From Euborellia annulipes (taxonomy: Eukaryota; Arthropoda; Insecta; Dermaptera; Anisolabididae): DNA of 64,000 bases. Within the stretch, counting starts at the first letter, position 1. The number at the start of each line of letters is the position of its first letter. The DNA is taken from positions 1 through 64,000 of the forward strand of contig JAKCPI010000440.1 of the NCBI GenBank assembly GCA_023213315.1, written 5' to 3'. Below the pieces are notes generated by a model. That model searched no databases. It saw only the letters and a program-made list of their open reading frames with translations, and was not told where the DNA came from. Of this stretch, positions 47,301 to 58,748 are shown piece after piece. A program made the position numbers and the translations under genes.

Positions 47301-50300
47301 ATCGTCCAATTTATGTCCCAACATTTCCAAAATTGTTCCAATCATATCCGTGGAGATCCATCCATTTTTTCCTTGATCGAAGGCATCGAAGGCTTTTTTC
47401 AGGACTGAAACAAAAAAAAATTATCTTTTTTTTCACCAATACAGAGTAAAAAACAAAAAGGGGAAAAAATAAACAATTTTTGGCTAAAAAATTGATTTTT
47501 CTTTTTATTATCCTAAAAAAATCCTCTGAAAAAAATTTGGTCCATATATCTCTAAAAATAAAGGAAATATAGGAGAAATATGACTTTAACCTTTAAGGGC
47601 CGGTTGCTTCATCCTGGGTGAGTTTGTTAGCCCCGGGCTAAATGGCTTTTTTTTGTAATGCAGAAACCCTCTTCCGGGGGAACAAATCATGTTCTGTTTG
47701 TGAAGTTTGCAACTCCATTAAGGCATCTTATAAAAATTATTAAAAATAAAAATTGATATTATCACCCATAATTTAAATAAATATTATTAATATACATTTA
47801 AATATAAGAATTTAATTTTTTTTTGCTAAAATTTGAAAATTTTCAAAAAAATAAACAAGATTTATTAGAGTTCACATAACAATTAGTCAATTGTTCCAAT
47901 CTTCACAACTATTTTGACAAATTGCCAGCTGTGTGGCTCAAATAAAGATAATTTCAAAAAGAAATATACCTTTTATTTTCACCTAACAAGAAGTAATATC
48001 AACTGAAAATATTTATATAAATATTTAATATCAATATTATATCAATTTGCATTCAATTTGAAAACAAATAGTTTTATTAACAAGACGTGCAATGCCTTAG
48101 ATGAAGTTAGGAGAATATTCAACAACTTGCAATATATCCTGGATATACGAGTATAATCCTGATTGACATAAAATGAATAATAACAAAAAAACGGTAGATT
48201 CCATATTGCATTTATATTATTTTTTACATTTATATTGGTGAAGTTAGGATGCTTGAGTTCATAATACATGTTCGTACGTGTCAACCCAGGGCTAAATCTT
48301 AGCCCCACCTTTGGGCCTGGGCTAACTTTAGCCCGGACCTTGGCTCCAATTCCCCATATATCTATATGAAATTACTCAAAAGTGAGGTTAACTCAGGGCT
48401 AAATATGGCGACGAGATCTGATGCAAGCGGGCCCTAGCCTATAACATATTTTATAAAATATACAACATTTCATCATTTTATTGATAAAATAAGTAGAATA
48501 TAAGGTAAAATAACAAATATATGTACTTCTAGAATACTTCTTTTAGCAATAAAATGATGAAATATCGTATATTTTACTATAAAAATAAAACTGAAGTGGG
48601 TTTCTGCACTACAAAAAAAGTCGGGGCTAACAAGCTCACCCAGGATGAAGCAACCGGCCCTAAGAAATGCATTAGAGCTTATTTTTTCGTGTTATTTTCT
48701 TTCACAATCTTATTTGTAATTTTAAACAACTATAGTTTTTTTTTTTTTTCTCATCCACACTCACACTCACACACACATTCACACTGTCTTTTCGGCAACT
48801 CAGGCCATATAAGACTTTTACGATAACCGTTATTGATTTAATATACATATATGGGGTCCAGGCATTCTTATTTAAGCCATTTGGTATCCAATTGGCTTAA
48901 ATAAAATCATCGGACTGCCTGGGGTCCGAACCCGCGACGTTTGGTATACGAGGTTAGCACGCTAACCTCTACGCCAAGCCCCGAGGGCTATAGTTTATTA
49001 ATTTAATTAATTTAATTATAATATAGATCAATAATGGTATAAAATAATTATTATTTTTATTAATAAATAAAATAATTATACGCCCCCGGGTGTGGCATAG
49101 TAGGTAGCACGCCTACCTCCTATACCAAACGTCGCGGGTTCGGACCCAGGCAGTCCGATGATTTTATTTAAGCCATATGGATACCAGATGGCTTAAATAG
49201 AAATGCCTGAACCCACAATAGATAATATATATTACAACGGTTATCGTCAAAGTCTTAAATGGCCCAAGTTGCCGAAAAGACTGTGTGAGTGTGTGTGTGA
49301 GTGTGAGTGCGAATGAGAAAAAAAAAAATAATTATATTTCGAAAAAAATTAAGACATTTGTATATCCGTCATAAAATATTGAAACTAACTTCATTTGAGA
49401 TTTAAAATAAAAACAAAGAGAATAATTTCAAAGAATCACAAACGAAGTTAGGTTCAATAATTTAATTTTAAATGGCGGATATAGAAATGTCTTAATTTTG
49501 TTTTGAAATATAATTATTTTATTTATTAATGCAATAATCCCAACCATTATTGCACTAGTTTTTTTAAGATTATAAATCAAATAGAGAAAGAAAATAAGAC
49601 GAAAAACTAACCTCTAATGCATTTATTAAAGGTTAAAGTGGCTCTATTTACTCTAAAGGTTAAAATTCACTTAAATATGGATCAAAATTTTTTCAGAAAT
49701 CCAAATATTATTGTTTAATTGGATTTGATTATTTAGTATTTCATTATATATTTATAATTCCTCTACATCTCTTAGATTCAGCGTAATTTCATTTCTATCT
49801 TCATTATTGTTTTTTTCTTTCACCCATTCATTAAATAAATTGAAAACAAATTAGGCTCGGCATATTCATATAATAATAATTATAACTCATTAAAATTTGA
49901 TTGATTTTTTCGAAAAAATTTAATTAAAAAAAAAAACTTTGCATAAGTCGATTAAATATAATACTTACGAGCGATCTGGTCCGGTGGTAATTCATCCTGT
50001 GAACACACAGGCACAAAATAATTTCATTATTAAATAATAATAATAATTAACAAATAATTACCTTCTCAAGAGAAAATCAATTTTCCCTTAAATTAATTTG
50101 ATAATTTTTAGTTTGATAAACAAACAAACAAAAAAATATTGAAATTTTTTTAATTAAAAAATAGTGCACTAAACTAAATTCTAAGGGGGCTTTCTATATA
50201 ATTTTTAAAATTATATATTCATTTTTTTTTAATTTAATTTTTGATTTATCCGTACCTTTTTATTAAAAAATTTTTCAAATAACTCTTGTAATTAAATAAA

Positions 50301-52294
50301 GATTATACATTATTTAAATAATATACACCTTAGTTAGTAGAGACCTGAGGCCTTGTCCTGCTGCTTTGCTCTCTAAAGAATGCGAGCCCTCGGGGCATGG
50401 CGTAGAGGTTAGCGTGCTAACCTCGTATACCAAACGTCGCGGGTTCGGACCCCAGGCAGTCCGATGATTTTATTTAAGCCAATTGGATACCAAATGGCTT
50501 AAATAAGAATGCCTGGACCCCATATATGTATATTTATCAATAACGGATATCGTAAAAAGTCTTATATGGCCTGAGTTGCCAAAAAGACTGTGTGAATGTG
50601 TGTGTGAGTGTGAGTGTGAATGAGAAAAAAGTGTGAATGTTTAAAAAAAAAAAAAAAAAAAAAATAAAGAATGCGACCCGGTCACGGCTTACGTGATATG
50701 TTTACTTTTTAATTATTTTATTTCTCTTTCATTGCATTGTTTAAATATCTTATTTAACTTAAAACAATTTATTTTATTTAAAAATAATAAAAATAAACAC
50801 GTAAAATTGTCAAATTCATCGAATTTTTAATTTGACTAATTTAGTTCAATTATTATTTTAATTATTATTCATTTAATAAATAAAATTTTTTATAATTATA
50901 TTTTTAATTCTATTTCAACAAATAAAAACAAACAACTAAATTGTTGAGTTAAACATTTCAAAATATAGGGCCTAATTAAAATCAAATTAAGAAAATAAAT
51001 ATAATGTCAAATAGCGAGGACCCTGAAACGAACAGGCAAGTCAATTTTCATACATTAAATTAGAGAAAAATAAATATCTCTATGTTGAATAAAAAATATT
51101 CTTACAAAATTTAATTACGTCATTGTTTCGCTAGATGACGGCCTAAATGGCACCTCTAGGCTGCAGCCTTTTTAGCTTATTTAGAAATACAGCCCTGGAT
51201 GGGGTCTAAATGGTTTTGAAAAAAAGGAATTCATTGAATAAACTTATTCAAAATTAAAGAACTCGAAAACCAGTGGCGTAGCGAGAGGGGGGCAAGGGGA
51301 GTCATCATGCCCCGGGCGCTACTCACAAAGGGGCGCCAAATGGTCCGCAAAACAAAAAATTGCTGGATAATTTTTATTTTTATTATAATTGATTTGTGGA
51401 AAATATATTTTAAATTTAGTGCCACTGTAATATAATAATTTTGTATATTTTACATATAAAATTATATGGTTTTCGAATGGGGGGGGGGGGCGCTAAAAGG
51501 TATTGTCCTCCGGGCGCGAGTTAAGCTCACTACGCCACTGTCGAAAACTATTTCATTAAAAATAGATTAACCCAATAATTTGAAGACTCGTGGAGAAGGA
51601 TTAAAAAAAGAATTGGAGTTACGAGAAAAGCTAACGTTCAAACTGTATTTATTTACTTTCTCTGTGCGTATTATTGTTTCCTAACCTCATTGTTTTATTG
51701 ATATATATAACTATATATATTCTCCATCTCATTGAATCTGTCTAATTAGTATTCTAATCTTGTTGAATTGATTTGTTTATTAATTTCTATGAATTTTAAA
51801 TACATAATTGAATTTTAATAATGAGAATTTCATAGAGCAATTTATTATTTATTTATTTTTTTTTTTTTTGTTATAAAGGAGATCCTGTCTGACGTCAACC
51901 CCCAGATTATTTGATTTTTATTCCTTTAATTTCCAATTTAGTGATTAATCAAAGTCAGGTGTAATTTTTTTTATTATATGTTTTTAATTATTTTGCGTGT
52001 ATTGAAGCAATAAAAAAAAAACTAATTTGTTTTTTCCATTATTTTAATAAAATAACTTAAATAAAAAGAGAACTCAATTTAATTTAACAATTTCACGACC
52101 TTCAAGACAAACAAATCATTCTTTCCAAGTCCTTTCCCTTTTGAATTTGGTAAAGAAAAAAAAAAAAAAATGGTGCGTTCACCACAATCACAAAGATTTT
52201 TCCTATTCACAGTATCCCTTTGATTTAACAGAGAGGGTTCATCCACACGACACACAAAACAAGAAGATGTTCACTCAACTCACCCACTCACCAT
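44309..52294 (-). CDS. TpnC: Troponin C (TpnC copy 2), complete, six coding exons
   Basis: Muscle thin-filament Ca2+ sensor that binds Ca2+ and relieves troponin I inhibition. Coding exons on the minus strand, 5' to 3': 52292-52294 (ATG only), 49969-49996, 47261-47404, 47075-47194, 46869-47000 and 44309-44337. Every intron has GT...AG ends and the exon lengths (3, 28, 144, 120, 132, 29) keep frame for 151 residues, the normal insect TpnC size. Four EF-hand loops are visible at residues 20-31, 56-67, 96-107 and 132-143. Loops II and IV end in Glu and are canonical. Loops I and III end in Met and Val, so they should not bind Ca2+, as in most insect TpnC. The N-terminus reads [12 protein letters not shown] and the C-terminus FMEVMTGE. 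The ATG-only exon was chosen because it is followed by a consensus gtgagt donor and preceded by ACAAAAC; it is inferred, whereas the other five exons are firm. Introns 1, 2 and 5 (2.3-2.6 kb) are full of transposons. Confidence 0.9.
44710..45752. mobile_element. Harbinger-like MITE, 1043 bp
   Basis: Ends TGCCCAATTGCACCGT and ACGGTGCAATTGGGCA with 3-base target TAA on each side (44707-44709, 45753-45755). Three-base TWA targets fit PIF/Harbinger. No transposase. Confidence 0.65.
45926..46732. mobile_element. Inverted-repeat element, possible Harbinger-like
   Basis: Ends GATTATGTTGGAGCTGC and GCAGCTCCAACATAAAATC. An internal hairpin pairs GAGCGTCGATAAGAGCAAAG (46578) with its complement near 46690. 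The right end appears shortened. Confidence 0.5.
47597..48660. mobile_element. Harbinger-like MITE in TpnC intron 2, 1064 bp
   Basis: Long TIRs GGGCCGGTTGCTTCATCCTG...GTTAGCCCC and GGGGCTAAC...CAGGATGAAGCAACCGGCCC, with target TAA at 47594-47596 and 48661-48663. GGGCTAA/TTAGCCC words recur as subterminal repeats. Non-coding. Confidence 0.75.
48736..48988 (-). mobile_element. SINE-A copy, full length, in TpnC intron 2
   Basis: Minus strand: head GCCCTCGGGGCTTGGCGTAG, with A-box TGGCGTAGAGG (exact TRGYNNARNGG) and B-box-like GGTTCGGACCC, body, tail and A run. TATAGTTT at both sides may be the target duplication. Confidence 0.8.
49081..49326 (+). mobile_element. SINE-A copy with target duplication
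   Basis: Starts CGCCCCCGGGTGTGGCATAG and ends in an A run. The exact 10-base duplication AATAATTATA flanks it (49071-49080, 49327-49336). Confidence 0.8.
49327..49525. repeat. Fold-back repeat, ~195 bp
   Basis: The left part, with AATTAAGACATTTGTATATC, is inverted at the right, with GATATAGAAATGTCTTAATT; the outer ends ATAATTATATTTC/GAAATATAATTAT pair. The adjacent SINE-A inserted at its left edge. Confidence 0.65.
50386..50664 (+). mobile_element. SINE-A copy with perfect target duplication, in TpnC intron 1
   Basis: Best reference copy: 279 bases from GCCCTCGGGGCATGGCGTAG to a 20-plus A run, flanked by the exact 12-base duplication TAAAGAATGCGA (50374-50385, 50665-50676). A- and B-box positions as in a tRNA; the tail has GTGTGAGTGTGAGTGTGAAT. 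Confidence 0.85.
51271..51540. mobile_element. hAT-type MITE in TpnC intron 1, 270 bp
   Basis: Ends CAGTGGCGTAGCGAG and CTCACTACGCCACTG, exact 8-base duplication TCGAAAAC (51263-51270, 51541-51548). Non-coding. Confidence 0.85.
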
Positions 52295-52384
52295 GTTTTG
52301 TTGTCGAGTTGTGTTTGAGTTGCTTGTCGATTGACGAGTGCACTTTAGAGCAATTGATTGATTCTTTCTTCTCTCTCTATTCTG

Positions 52385-52420
52385 AGCTGATGATTGCACA
52401 TGTTAATTAATTATAGCCTA
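52385..52420 (-). promoter_or_regulatory. Putative core promoter of TpnC copy 2
   Basis: On the minus strand a TATAAT-like box sits at about 52410-52415, and an initiator-like TCAG with its A near 52388 follows about 27 bases later. This would give a 5' UTR of roughly 94 bases before the ATG at 52294. Further upstream TTATAAATAA (52603-52612) matches the MEF2 consensus YTAWWWWTAR; MEF2 sites are known at fly TpnC genes, but chance matches are common in DNA this AT-rich. Inference only. Confidence 0.4.
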
Positions 52421-52770
52421 CCTTTATCTGACCTCTTGACACCTCTTAGTTGTTTTCCAAAGAGAAATAAGCAACTATAAAACAATTACATCTTCTTTTC
52501 AAACGTCTACTACATTTTAATTTTCGAAAAAAAAACATTATTCACCAATAAATTATAATAAATTAAAAAAGTTTTTATAGAGAATAGAACATCAATTAAC
52601 TTTTATAAATAAAAACAAAATCTCTTTTTTTAACAATTAAAGAGCTTATTGTTAATTATTAAATTATTTAAAATAATTAATTTATTTTAAAAAAATTAAT
52701 AAATTAATTGTTTATTTGTTTACATTATAGAAGAAAATTTTAATAATTAATAACTAGAGACACCAAGGGT

Positions 52771-53130
52771 CGAGCGTTCGGATCCCAGGCAGTTCGATGA
52801 TTTTATTTAAGCCATTTGGATTGCAAAAAAAAAAATTTACTTACATCTTGAATTCTAATATATCGGCTGAAACTAAATATATGTCGACGCGAAAAATCTG
52901 GTGTAACAAGCACAGAACACAACTTTCGATTACCGTAGGTACCAGATGTTTTTATAAAAAATTAGGAATTTGTAAGAGCCAATTGATAAAAAAAAAAAAT
53001 AGAAATGCCTGAACCCCCAATAGATATTTTCATATATAACGGTTATCGCAAAAGTCTTATATGGCCTAAGTTGCCGAAAAGACTGTGTGAATGTGAATGA
53101 GAAAAAAATGTGAATGTTTAAAAAAAAAAA
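52771..53130 (+). mobile_element. SINE-A copy interrupted by an HPE fragment
   Basis: SINE body 52771-52817 (B-box region GTTCGGATCCCAGGCAG) and 53005-53130 (GCCTGAACCCCCAATAG to A run). Between them, 52840-52935 is an inverted HPE end including half its hairpin. Confidence 0.6.
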
Positions 53131-53137
53131 AAAATCA

Positions 53138-53520
53138 TTGTGTGGTTTTATGAAACTACGATGCAAGTGAAACTTTTTTCGGATCGTAGGCGTTTAACTG
53201 AAAATTTTCAGATAAGTATTCAATTATGTTGAAAAATGGGAATTCAATAGACGCATGTTAAAAACTGAGAACAATATTTATTTAGTAATTTGAATCATTT
53301 TAAATTATTTTAAAAATTATATTTTATAAATTTAAAGATTCAAAAATTAATTCTCACAATTATTTTTTTATAATTCGATATATATATTAAATTTCAACTT
53401 TCCTATTTTTGTCGTCATGGCTTGTAGCGTCACGGCCTTTGACGTCACGGCTTGTAACGCGACATGCTAATAGAAGAGCGAAAAAATTTGAGGGAATAAA
53501 ATAAAAGTTTCACTTTAAAA
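53138..53520 (+). mobile_element. Compact copy of the satellite-bearing element
   Basis: Starts TCATTGTGTGGTTTTATG, contains AAGTGAAACTTTTTTCGG and AGACGCATGTTAAAAACTG, and ends AAAAGTTTCACTTT. Same ends as 19036-21605 but without the 119-bp array. Confidence 0.65.
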
Positions 53521-53660
53521 AAAAAATTGATCAAAAATGTGTTGGAAGTTTACGTGAAGAGGATAGGGGATATTATTGAGAAGGGTGAATAAAATAAATC
53601 CAGAGCTGGTGCCGAACGAAAAATGATTCTTGCCTTTTACCACATGTTTTGTAGCGAAAC

Positions 53661-55252
53661 TACACTGTAAAAAAAAATATGAATTTTCATTCATATCTCA
53701 TAAACTTTGGTGGTTTAATTTTAATAGACCTAGGATATGAGTTAAAATTAATATACAAGTATATGAATAAGTATCGCTTTAAAAAAAAATATGAATTTTC
53801 CTTCTTTTTTCACATACTTTCGTAGTTTAATTTTAATACACCCAGAATGTGAATTAAAATTAATATAAAAGTTTATGAACAAATTACCAACTTTTAAACT
53901 TATCTTTTTCTTTGTGTGCCACCAAATTTTGAAATCGTTAAAAGTGTACAGGCGACAAGTTGAGAATCACTGGTCTAAACGTTCTCAAATAACTCGACTA
54001 CCTCAAGGAATTTTTATTAATATTATTTTATAATTATTTTAAGGAAACTTGAAATTATTCTTTTAAAATTCATTTCCAAAATCTATATTGATTAAATTCT
54101 GGTTTGAAATTCGCGCTCTAAACTATTTAAATATTTATGAAGTCATACTAATTAAATAATTTTTATAAAGTAATTCAACTAAATAGCTATAGAAATTAAA
54201 ATTAAAATTAACAATTTCACCAAAATAATTAATTTTAAAATATACAAGAAATTGGTTAGGTTGGCACCAGGTTGGCACCAAATTCTGTTTTTGAAGTAGC
54301 TGATTTAACGCATAGATAATTGAACGTGTATTATTATTTAAAATGAAATATAAATATTTAATCAATATATTGAAATAGGAACATTTTACTAACAAAATCG
54401 TAAGTATTGAATTTGAATTTTTTCATTGAAATTTTTTTTTTCTCAAATTTTTTTTTTTTTTTCAAATCAATTATTGTTTGTCATTTTTCAGGTGAGGTTA
54501 GTCTCCAACCAGGGAATAAACTCCAATCATACTGCAAATGAAATGTAATTCTTTATTACTTCTCAAAGAAGATGAAAATCGACATATTTTTTGTATTAAA
54601 TAATTAAAATGATTTGTATTTGTGTTTAATTTACTTGGAAATGTATAAAAATTTATTTTTTGATACAAATTTATTATTTTAATACTTTAATTTGTTTTAT
54701 TATTTAGTAAAATTGTATATTTTAATATAATATAATTTTTTTTTAATAAATAAAAAATAAAATAAATAAAAAAAACTATTATTTCACCTAGACCACTCAC
54801 TTTCCCTCAAAAGTATAAACTCGTAAGGACTTTAATTTTTGTTTATTAAAGCTTTTGTGGTTTGAAATATTATTATTAGGAGAATTTTTAATTATAGACC
54901 ACATATTTAATACAAATATGTGGTCTATAATTAAAAGTTCTCCTACTTTCATTTTTCACAAAAAAGTATATTATTTCTCATAAACCCGTAATTTAAATTT
55001 CATATACCAAAAATGAATTTATTCATATACCCGTAATTTAAATTTCATATACCAAAAATGAATTTATTCACATACCCGAAAATGAATTTTTTCATATACC
55101 CGAATATGAAAAATTTCATATCTGGGTTTGTGAAAATTCATTTTTGGTATATGACCTTTCTCATATACCCAAAATGAATATTCATAAACAGTTTGTGTAA
55201 CAGACTTCCTATACATGTGTATGAATCTGGCTCGAAAATTTTTAACAGTGTA
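53661..55252 (-). mobile_element. DNA element with ACACTGTT ends, long copy
   Basis: Minus strand from ACACTGTTAAAAATTTTC (55252) to TTTACAGTGTAG (53661); most of 53700-54280 matches 13530-14036 inverted. Inside are a hairpin AGGAGAA...TTCTCCT (54879-54946, arms about 31 bases around TATAGACCACATATTT) and tandem CATATACC/AATGAATTTATTCA repeats (54980-55160). No transposase found. Confidence 0.55.
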
Positions 55253-55626
55253 ACCACATCATTTATGACAAAATTGAGGACTAATTGTTTTCTCGACACC
55301 GCAAGTTCCTGAAGAAGGAACAGTTTGAGCCCCGAAACGTTGACCTATAGAGGAGGGATTTAATCCGAATAAAATGCCTGGATATCAGCTCCGGATTTAT
55401 TTATTTACCCTTCTCAGTTGGAAGTTTACTTCTTTGAAGAGCCGATTTTTTATTTTTTTTATTTTTAGGGTTTTTTTTATTGAAAAGATGACTGGTGTGC
55501 ACAATTAACTACCAGTTTCGGTCTATTTGCAAGACCATCATCAGATCTGCAAAAACAAACATTCACATCACAAGCCAATTAAATAAAATTGTTGAAAAAC
55601 AATTTTCATGCCTGGTTGTTCCATTT

Positions 55627-55821
55627 TTATCCGATACAAAGGTCAGTAGCGGCATTTTTAAACAGATGATCTAATTGATATCCGTAAACCTCTACTTCTC
55701 CTATCAATAAAACATTGAATGTTTGAGTTAAAATTGGAATCAAATCTCTTGTGTTATATAAATAAAGAAAAGAATCCATTCGAGTCGAATTCACGGGAAC
55801 GCCTTGATTTGTGGCATTCAA
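55627..55821 (-). other. Short open frame, possible retroelement remnant
   Basis: A minus-strand frame of about 64 codons without an ATG start contains LIPILTQTFNVLLIGEVEVY. No domain is recognised. It lies just upstream, on the same strand, of a hammerhead-like CTGATGATGGTC...GACCGAAAC (55515-55544), so a Penelope-like remnant is possible. Confidence 0.2.
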
Positions 55822-55896
55822 GAATGCAGATCAAGCGAGCGGGTTGCGTGGTTCAGGCGCAGAAAGAATTTCTTCAGATATATTCCTTTGAATCTT

Positions 55897-56025
55897 TTTT
55901 TTGTTTTTTTTTTTAAGGTTTTTTTCGGCATCTAAGGCCATTTAGACCCCACCATCCCTATTTATTTCAAATGATTTGTAATCAAATAAAATGAAATAAA
56001 TTTTTCTCGTTTGGGCCGTTGAATC
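55897..56025 (-). mobile_element. SINE-B fragment
   Basis: Plus-strand T runs followed by TTTTTCGGCATCTAAGGCCA and AAATTTTTCTCGTTTGGGCC, matching the 3' half of the SINE at 60955-61090. The tRNA-like head is missing. Confidence 0.5.
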
Positions 56026-56221
56026 TTAAAACTCGTTATGATAAATTGAAAAATCTTAAAATGATAAAAATGGATTACTTTTCAAAATAATTAATAAAAG
56101 TTCATGAATTATTTCATTAAAATTATTATTTCTAATAAAACTAATGCGTTCTTAATGCTCCAGGACATTTGAAATTTTAGAGAGAGGAAGAATTTTATCT
56201 ATTTACTGTATTTATTCTTAA

Positions 56222-56606
56222 GGTGCGCGTCTCGAAAAGGTGTTAAAACACTAGTTACTCGAGGCGGCAAGAGATGGCGTTAGTTTTCCCCATAGGAATA
56301 CAAGGAATTTATTCCATTTCTTTTGAAATATTCCAGCTAACTAATTAACGCTAAAAAATTAATTATTTTTTAACACAATGATTACTAATTTAATTATCTA
56401 TAAGATATAGAGCGAATTTTTTAAAATTATCTTTTATTTAATGCGTTTAATCTAAAAAGAAAGTTTATTTTTTCGAAAATCAAAAAAAGGGCTACTATAA
56501 GTTGTAGATATTTTAAATAGCTTTAATTTAAAAGAAAATTGAGGTCGATAGCTTCAAAATTGTGGCCGCTGGAAAGTCCCTAAATTAGCACCCCGAGACG
56601 CGCACT
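56222..56606. mobile_element. TTAA-family element, intact
   Basis: 385 bases between TTAA copies (56218-56221, 56607-56610), ends GGTGCGCGTCTCGAAA and CGAGACGCGCACT. Same internal order as 42646-43027 but in opposite orientation. Confidence 0.8.
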
Positions 56607-57116
56607 TTAAGGGGTCGGTCAAAAAATCAAATCAAATTAAATCATTTTTATTTCACACTTTAAATATACATTTCTAGCACTTAACGAATGTAACTTAACA
56701 GATATAATACATTTATTAGAGGCTCCGAGACAAGCTCTTTTCCTCTCTCTTTATTTTCTATGGCTTTTTTAAACTTTTTTGTTTTTATATAGGGAAAAAT
56801 TTAAGAAAAAACCCTATGGCTTGTGATTTGTTGATTTCTAATTAGAAAGAGAGAATTAATTGATCACTCTTTTGTGTTAAATCTTGCATGCTTATTTCAA
56901 ATTTTGTTTCTCAATAATCATTGTCCAATTTTACACTCATTTATTTTGTTCAAATAATTTTTGTTGTCCACCCACATTACATGCTCCAATTATTCCTCAA
57001 TTAGCCCGATTTTTTTAGTTTCATATCTATTCATGAATTGAATTAAATTATTTCAAGTGCAGTAGGACCAAATCCATAAACACTCTTCTTATCTTTATAT
57101 ATATAACTAGACGCAA

Positions 57117-57430
57117 AGCCCTGCCGAAGGCGGGGCTTTCCGTCTAGCCAGGGGCTGCGCCCCCTGGACCCCCTTGCTCGCCTACTTATATACATACCGG
57201 TACATACATTTTCCCTTTTCATTTTTATATGTAGAGATTATTTTAGCGGTTAATTATTCATGAACTTAAGATTTTTTGTGAATCATATCCTTTCCGGGAC
57301 TCTCCCGGTACACAGACAAAAAATTTACTCGGATATTTTAGAATTCAAAATGTAAATAAATAAAAAAAATCGTAAACAAGGGTAAATATTTATATTTTGT
57401 TACCATGGCGCTATCCCTGAGGCCTGATTG
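57117..57430 (-). mobile_element. Helitron-like element, minus copy
   Basis: Minus-strand 3' end at 57117 with hairpin AAGCCCCGCCTTCGGCAGGG and TTTGCGTCTAG^T. Upstream, GGGGGTCCAGGGGGCGCAGC and AAAATGAAAAGGGAAAATG as at 3003-3092. Confidence 0.6.
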
Positions 57431-57477
57431 GTTGTTTCACACATCGGACACCCTCTTAGCCTTTTATATCTTTATCT

Positions 57478-57945
57478 TTATCTTTAAATATATATATAAT
57501 TCTTCTGTACGTGTGTATGTGACTGAACTCCTCCTAAACGACTGAACCGATTTTAATGAAATTTTTTGTGTATGTTTGTGAGAGTCCCGGACAGGTTTTG
57601 TTTCACAAAGAACAATAAGTTAATGAGTAATTAACTGTTAAAATAAGAAAAAAATAAAAATTAGGAGAAATAGTTGCCATGGTAACAAAATATAAATATT
57701 TACCCATGTTTACGATTATTTTTATTTTTTTACATTTTGAATTCTAAAATATCGGCTTAAATTTTTTGTCTGTGTACCGGGAGAGTCCCGGAAAGGATAT
57801 GATTCACAAAAAATCTTAAGTTCATGAATAATTAACCGTTAAAATAAACTCTATATATAAAAATGAAAAGGGAAGGCGAGTAAGGGGGTCCAGGGGCGCA
57901 GCCCACTGGCTAGGCGGAAACTCCCGCCGAAGGCTTTGCGTCTAG
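57478..57945 (+). mobile_element. Helitron-like element, plus copy
   Basis: Near 57480 a TATATATATAATTCTTCTGT start is followed by TGACTGAACTCCTCCTAAAC and GATTTTAATGAAATTTTTTG, a common Helitron 5' region. The 3' end is CCCGCCGAAGGCTTTGCGTC then CTAG^T at 57945. No Rep/helicase. Confidence 0.6.
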
Positions 57946-58099
57946 TATTATAATATAAATGAAATGGGAAAAACGTATGTAGGCCTATATGTTCTATAGA
58001 AATCCACAATTTTCAATGAATCTATTTGAAATTAAGTACACATATAGTACATGCACCAGGGAGTAATAATTTGAATCTCTTATATACTGTATTTTGGCA

Positions 58100-58425
58100 T
58101 GTTAATTTAAAATCAAATTTCTTCAATATGGGAACACAAAATCGACATGTTGGCTTGTAAATTAGAGAGGCAGTTAGTTGCTCTGTGAAACAGCTTTCTG
58201 GTTATACAACTATGCGCTGTTGGCGGGGCTACGCAGCAGTTGAAAAAATAAGAGAGCACGCATATGATTGACTCTTTAAACAGACATAAATCATAAAGTC
58301 GGTACCCTCGCTTGAATTCAAAATCCTTTTTTAACATCTTAACACTTGCATTGCAACAAGAAAGCAATAAAGTTGCAGCCCCCTGTCTAGACGGAAAGCC
58401 TGCCGAAGGTGGGCTTTGCGACTAG
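58100..58425 (+). mobile_element. Helitron-like 3' region
   Basis: Ends AAGCCTGCCGAAGGTGGGCT, TTTGCGACTAG^T at 58425. The preceding ~250 bases include a minus-strand frame with no recognised domain. Confidence 0.5.
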
Positions 58426-58666
58426 TTGCATATAAAATGCTAGTAACTTCACGTAGGTGTGTACCTTAGAGGTTAGTTCACTTGAGTCGAAGCAAGTGCA
58501 CACTACTTGAAAACGACTGCAGAATAAGCAGTCAAAACGTTGTACAATATTTATATTTTTAATAAATAATTAATAAACAAAATCTCGTCTATAATAATAT
58601 TAATACAAACCACAAAAATTTATTGATTATTCTTACCGTTCCCTGCGGTCCCATTAACTCCAAGTG

Positions 58667-58748
58667 TTAAAGTCTTATATGGCCTGAGTTGCCGAAAAAG
58701 ACTGAGTGTATGTGTGTGTGAATGTGAGTGTTAAAAAAAAAAAAAAAA
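58667..58748 (+). mobile_element. SINE-A 3' fragment
   Basis: TTATATGGCCTGAGTTGCCG to an A run; head and body missing. Confidence 0.65.

Noticed and set aside
48900..48988. Functional tRNA gene
   Set aside because: A- and B-box-like motifs are present, but the acceptor and anticodon arms do not form and the sequence continues into a SINE body and A tail. The same holds for 11095-11158 and 61020-61085.
52141..52410. Plus-strand 89-codon frame
   Set aside because: It is antisense to the promoter, 5' UTR and first exon of TpnC copy 2 and has no recognisable domain.
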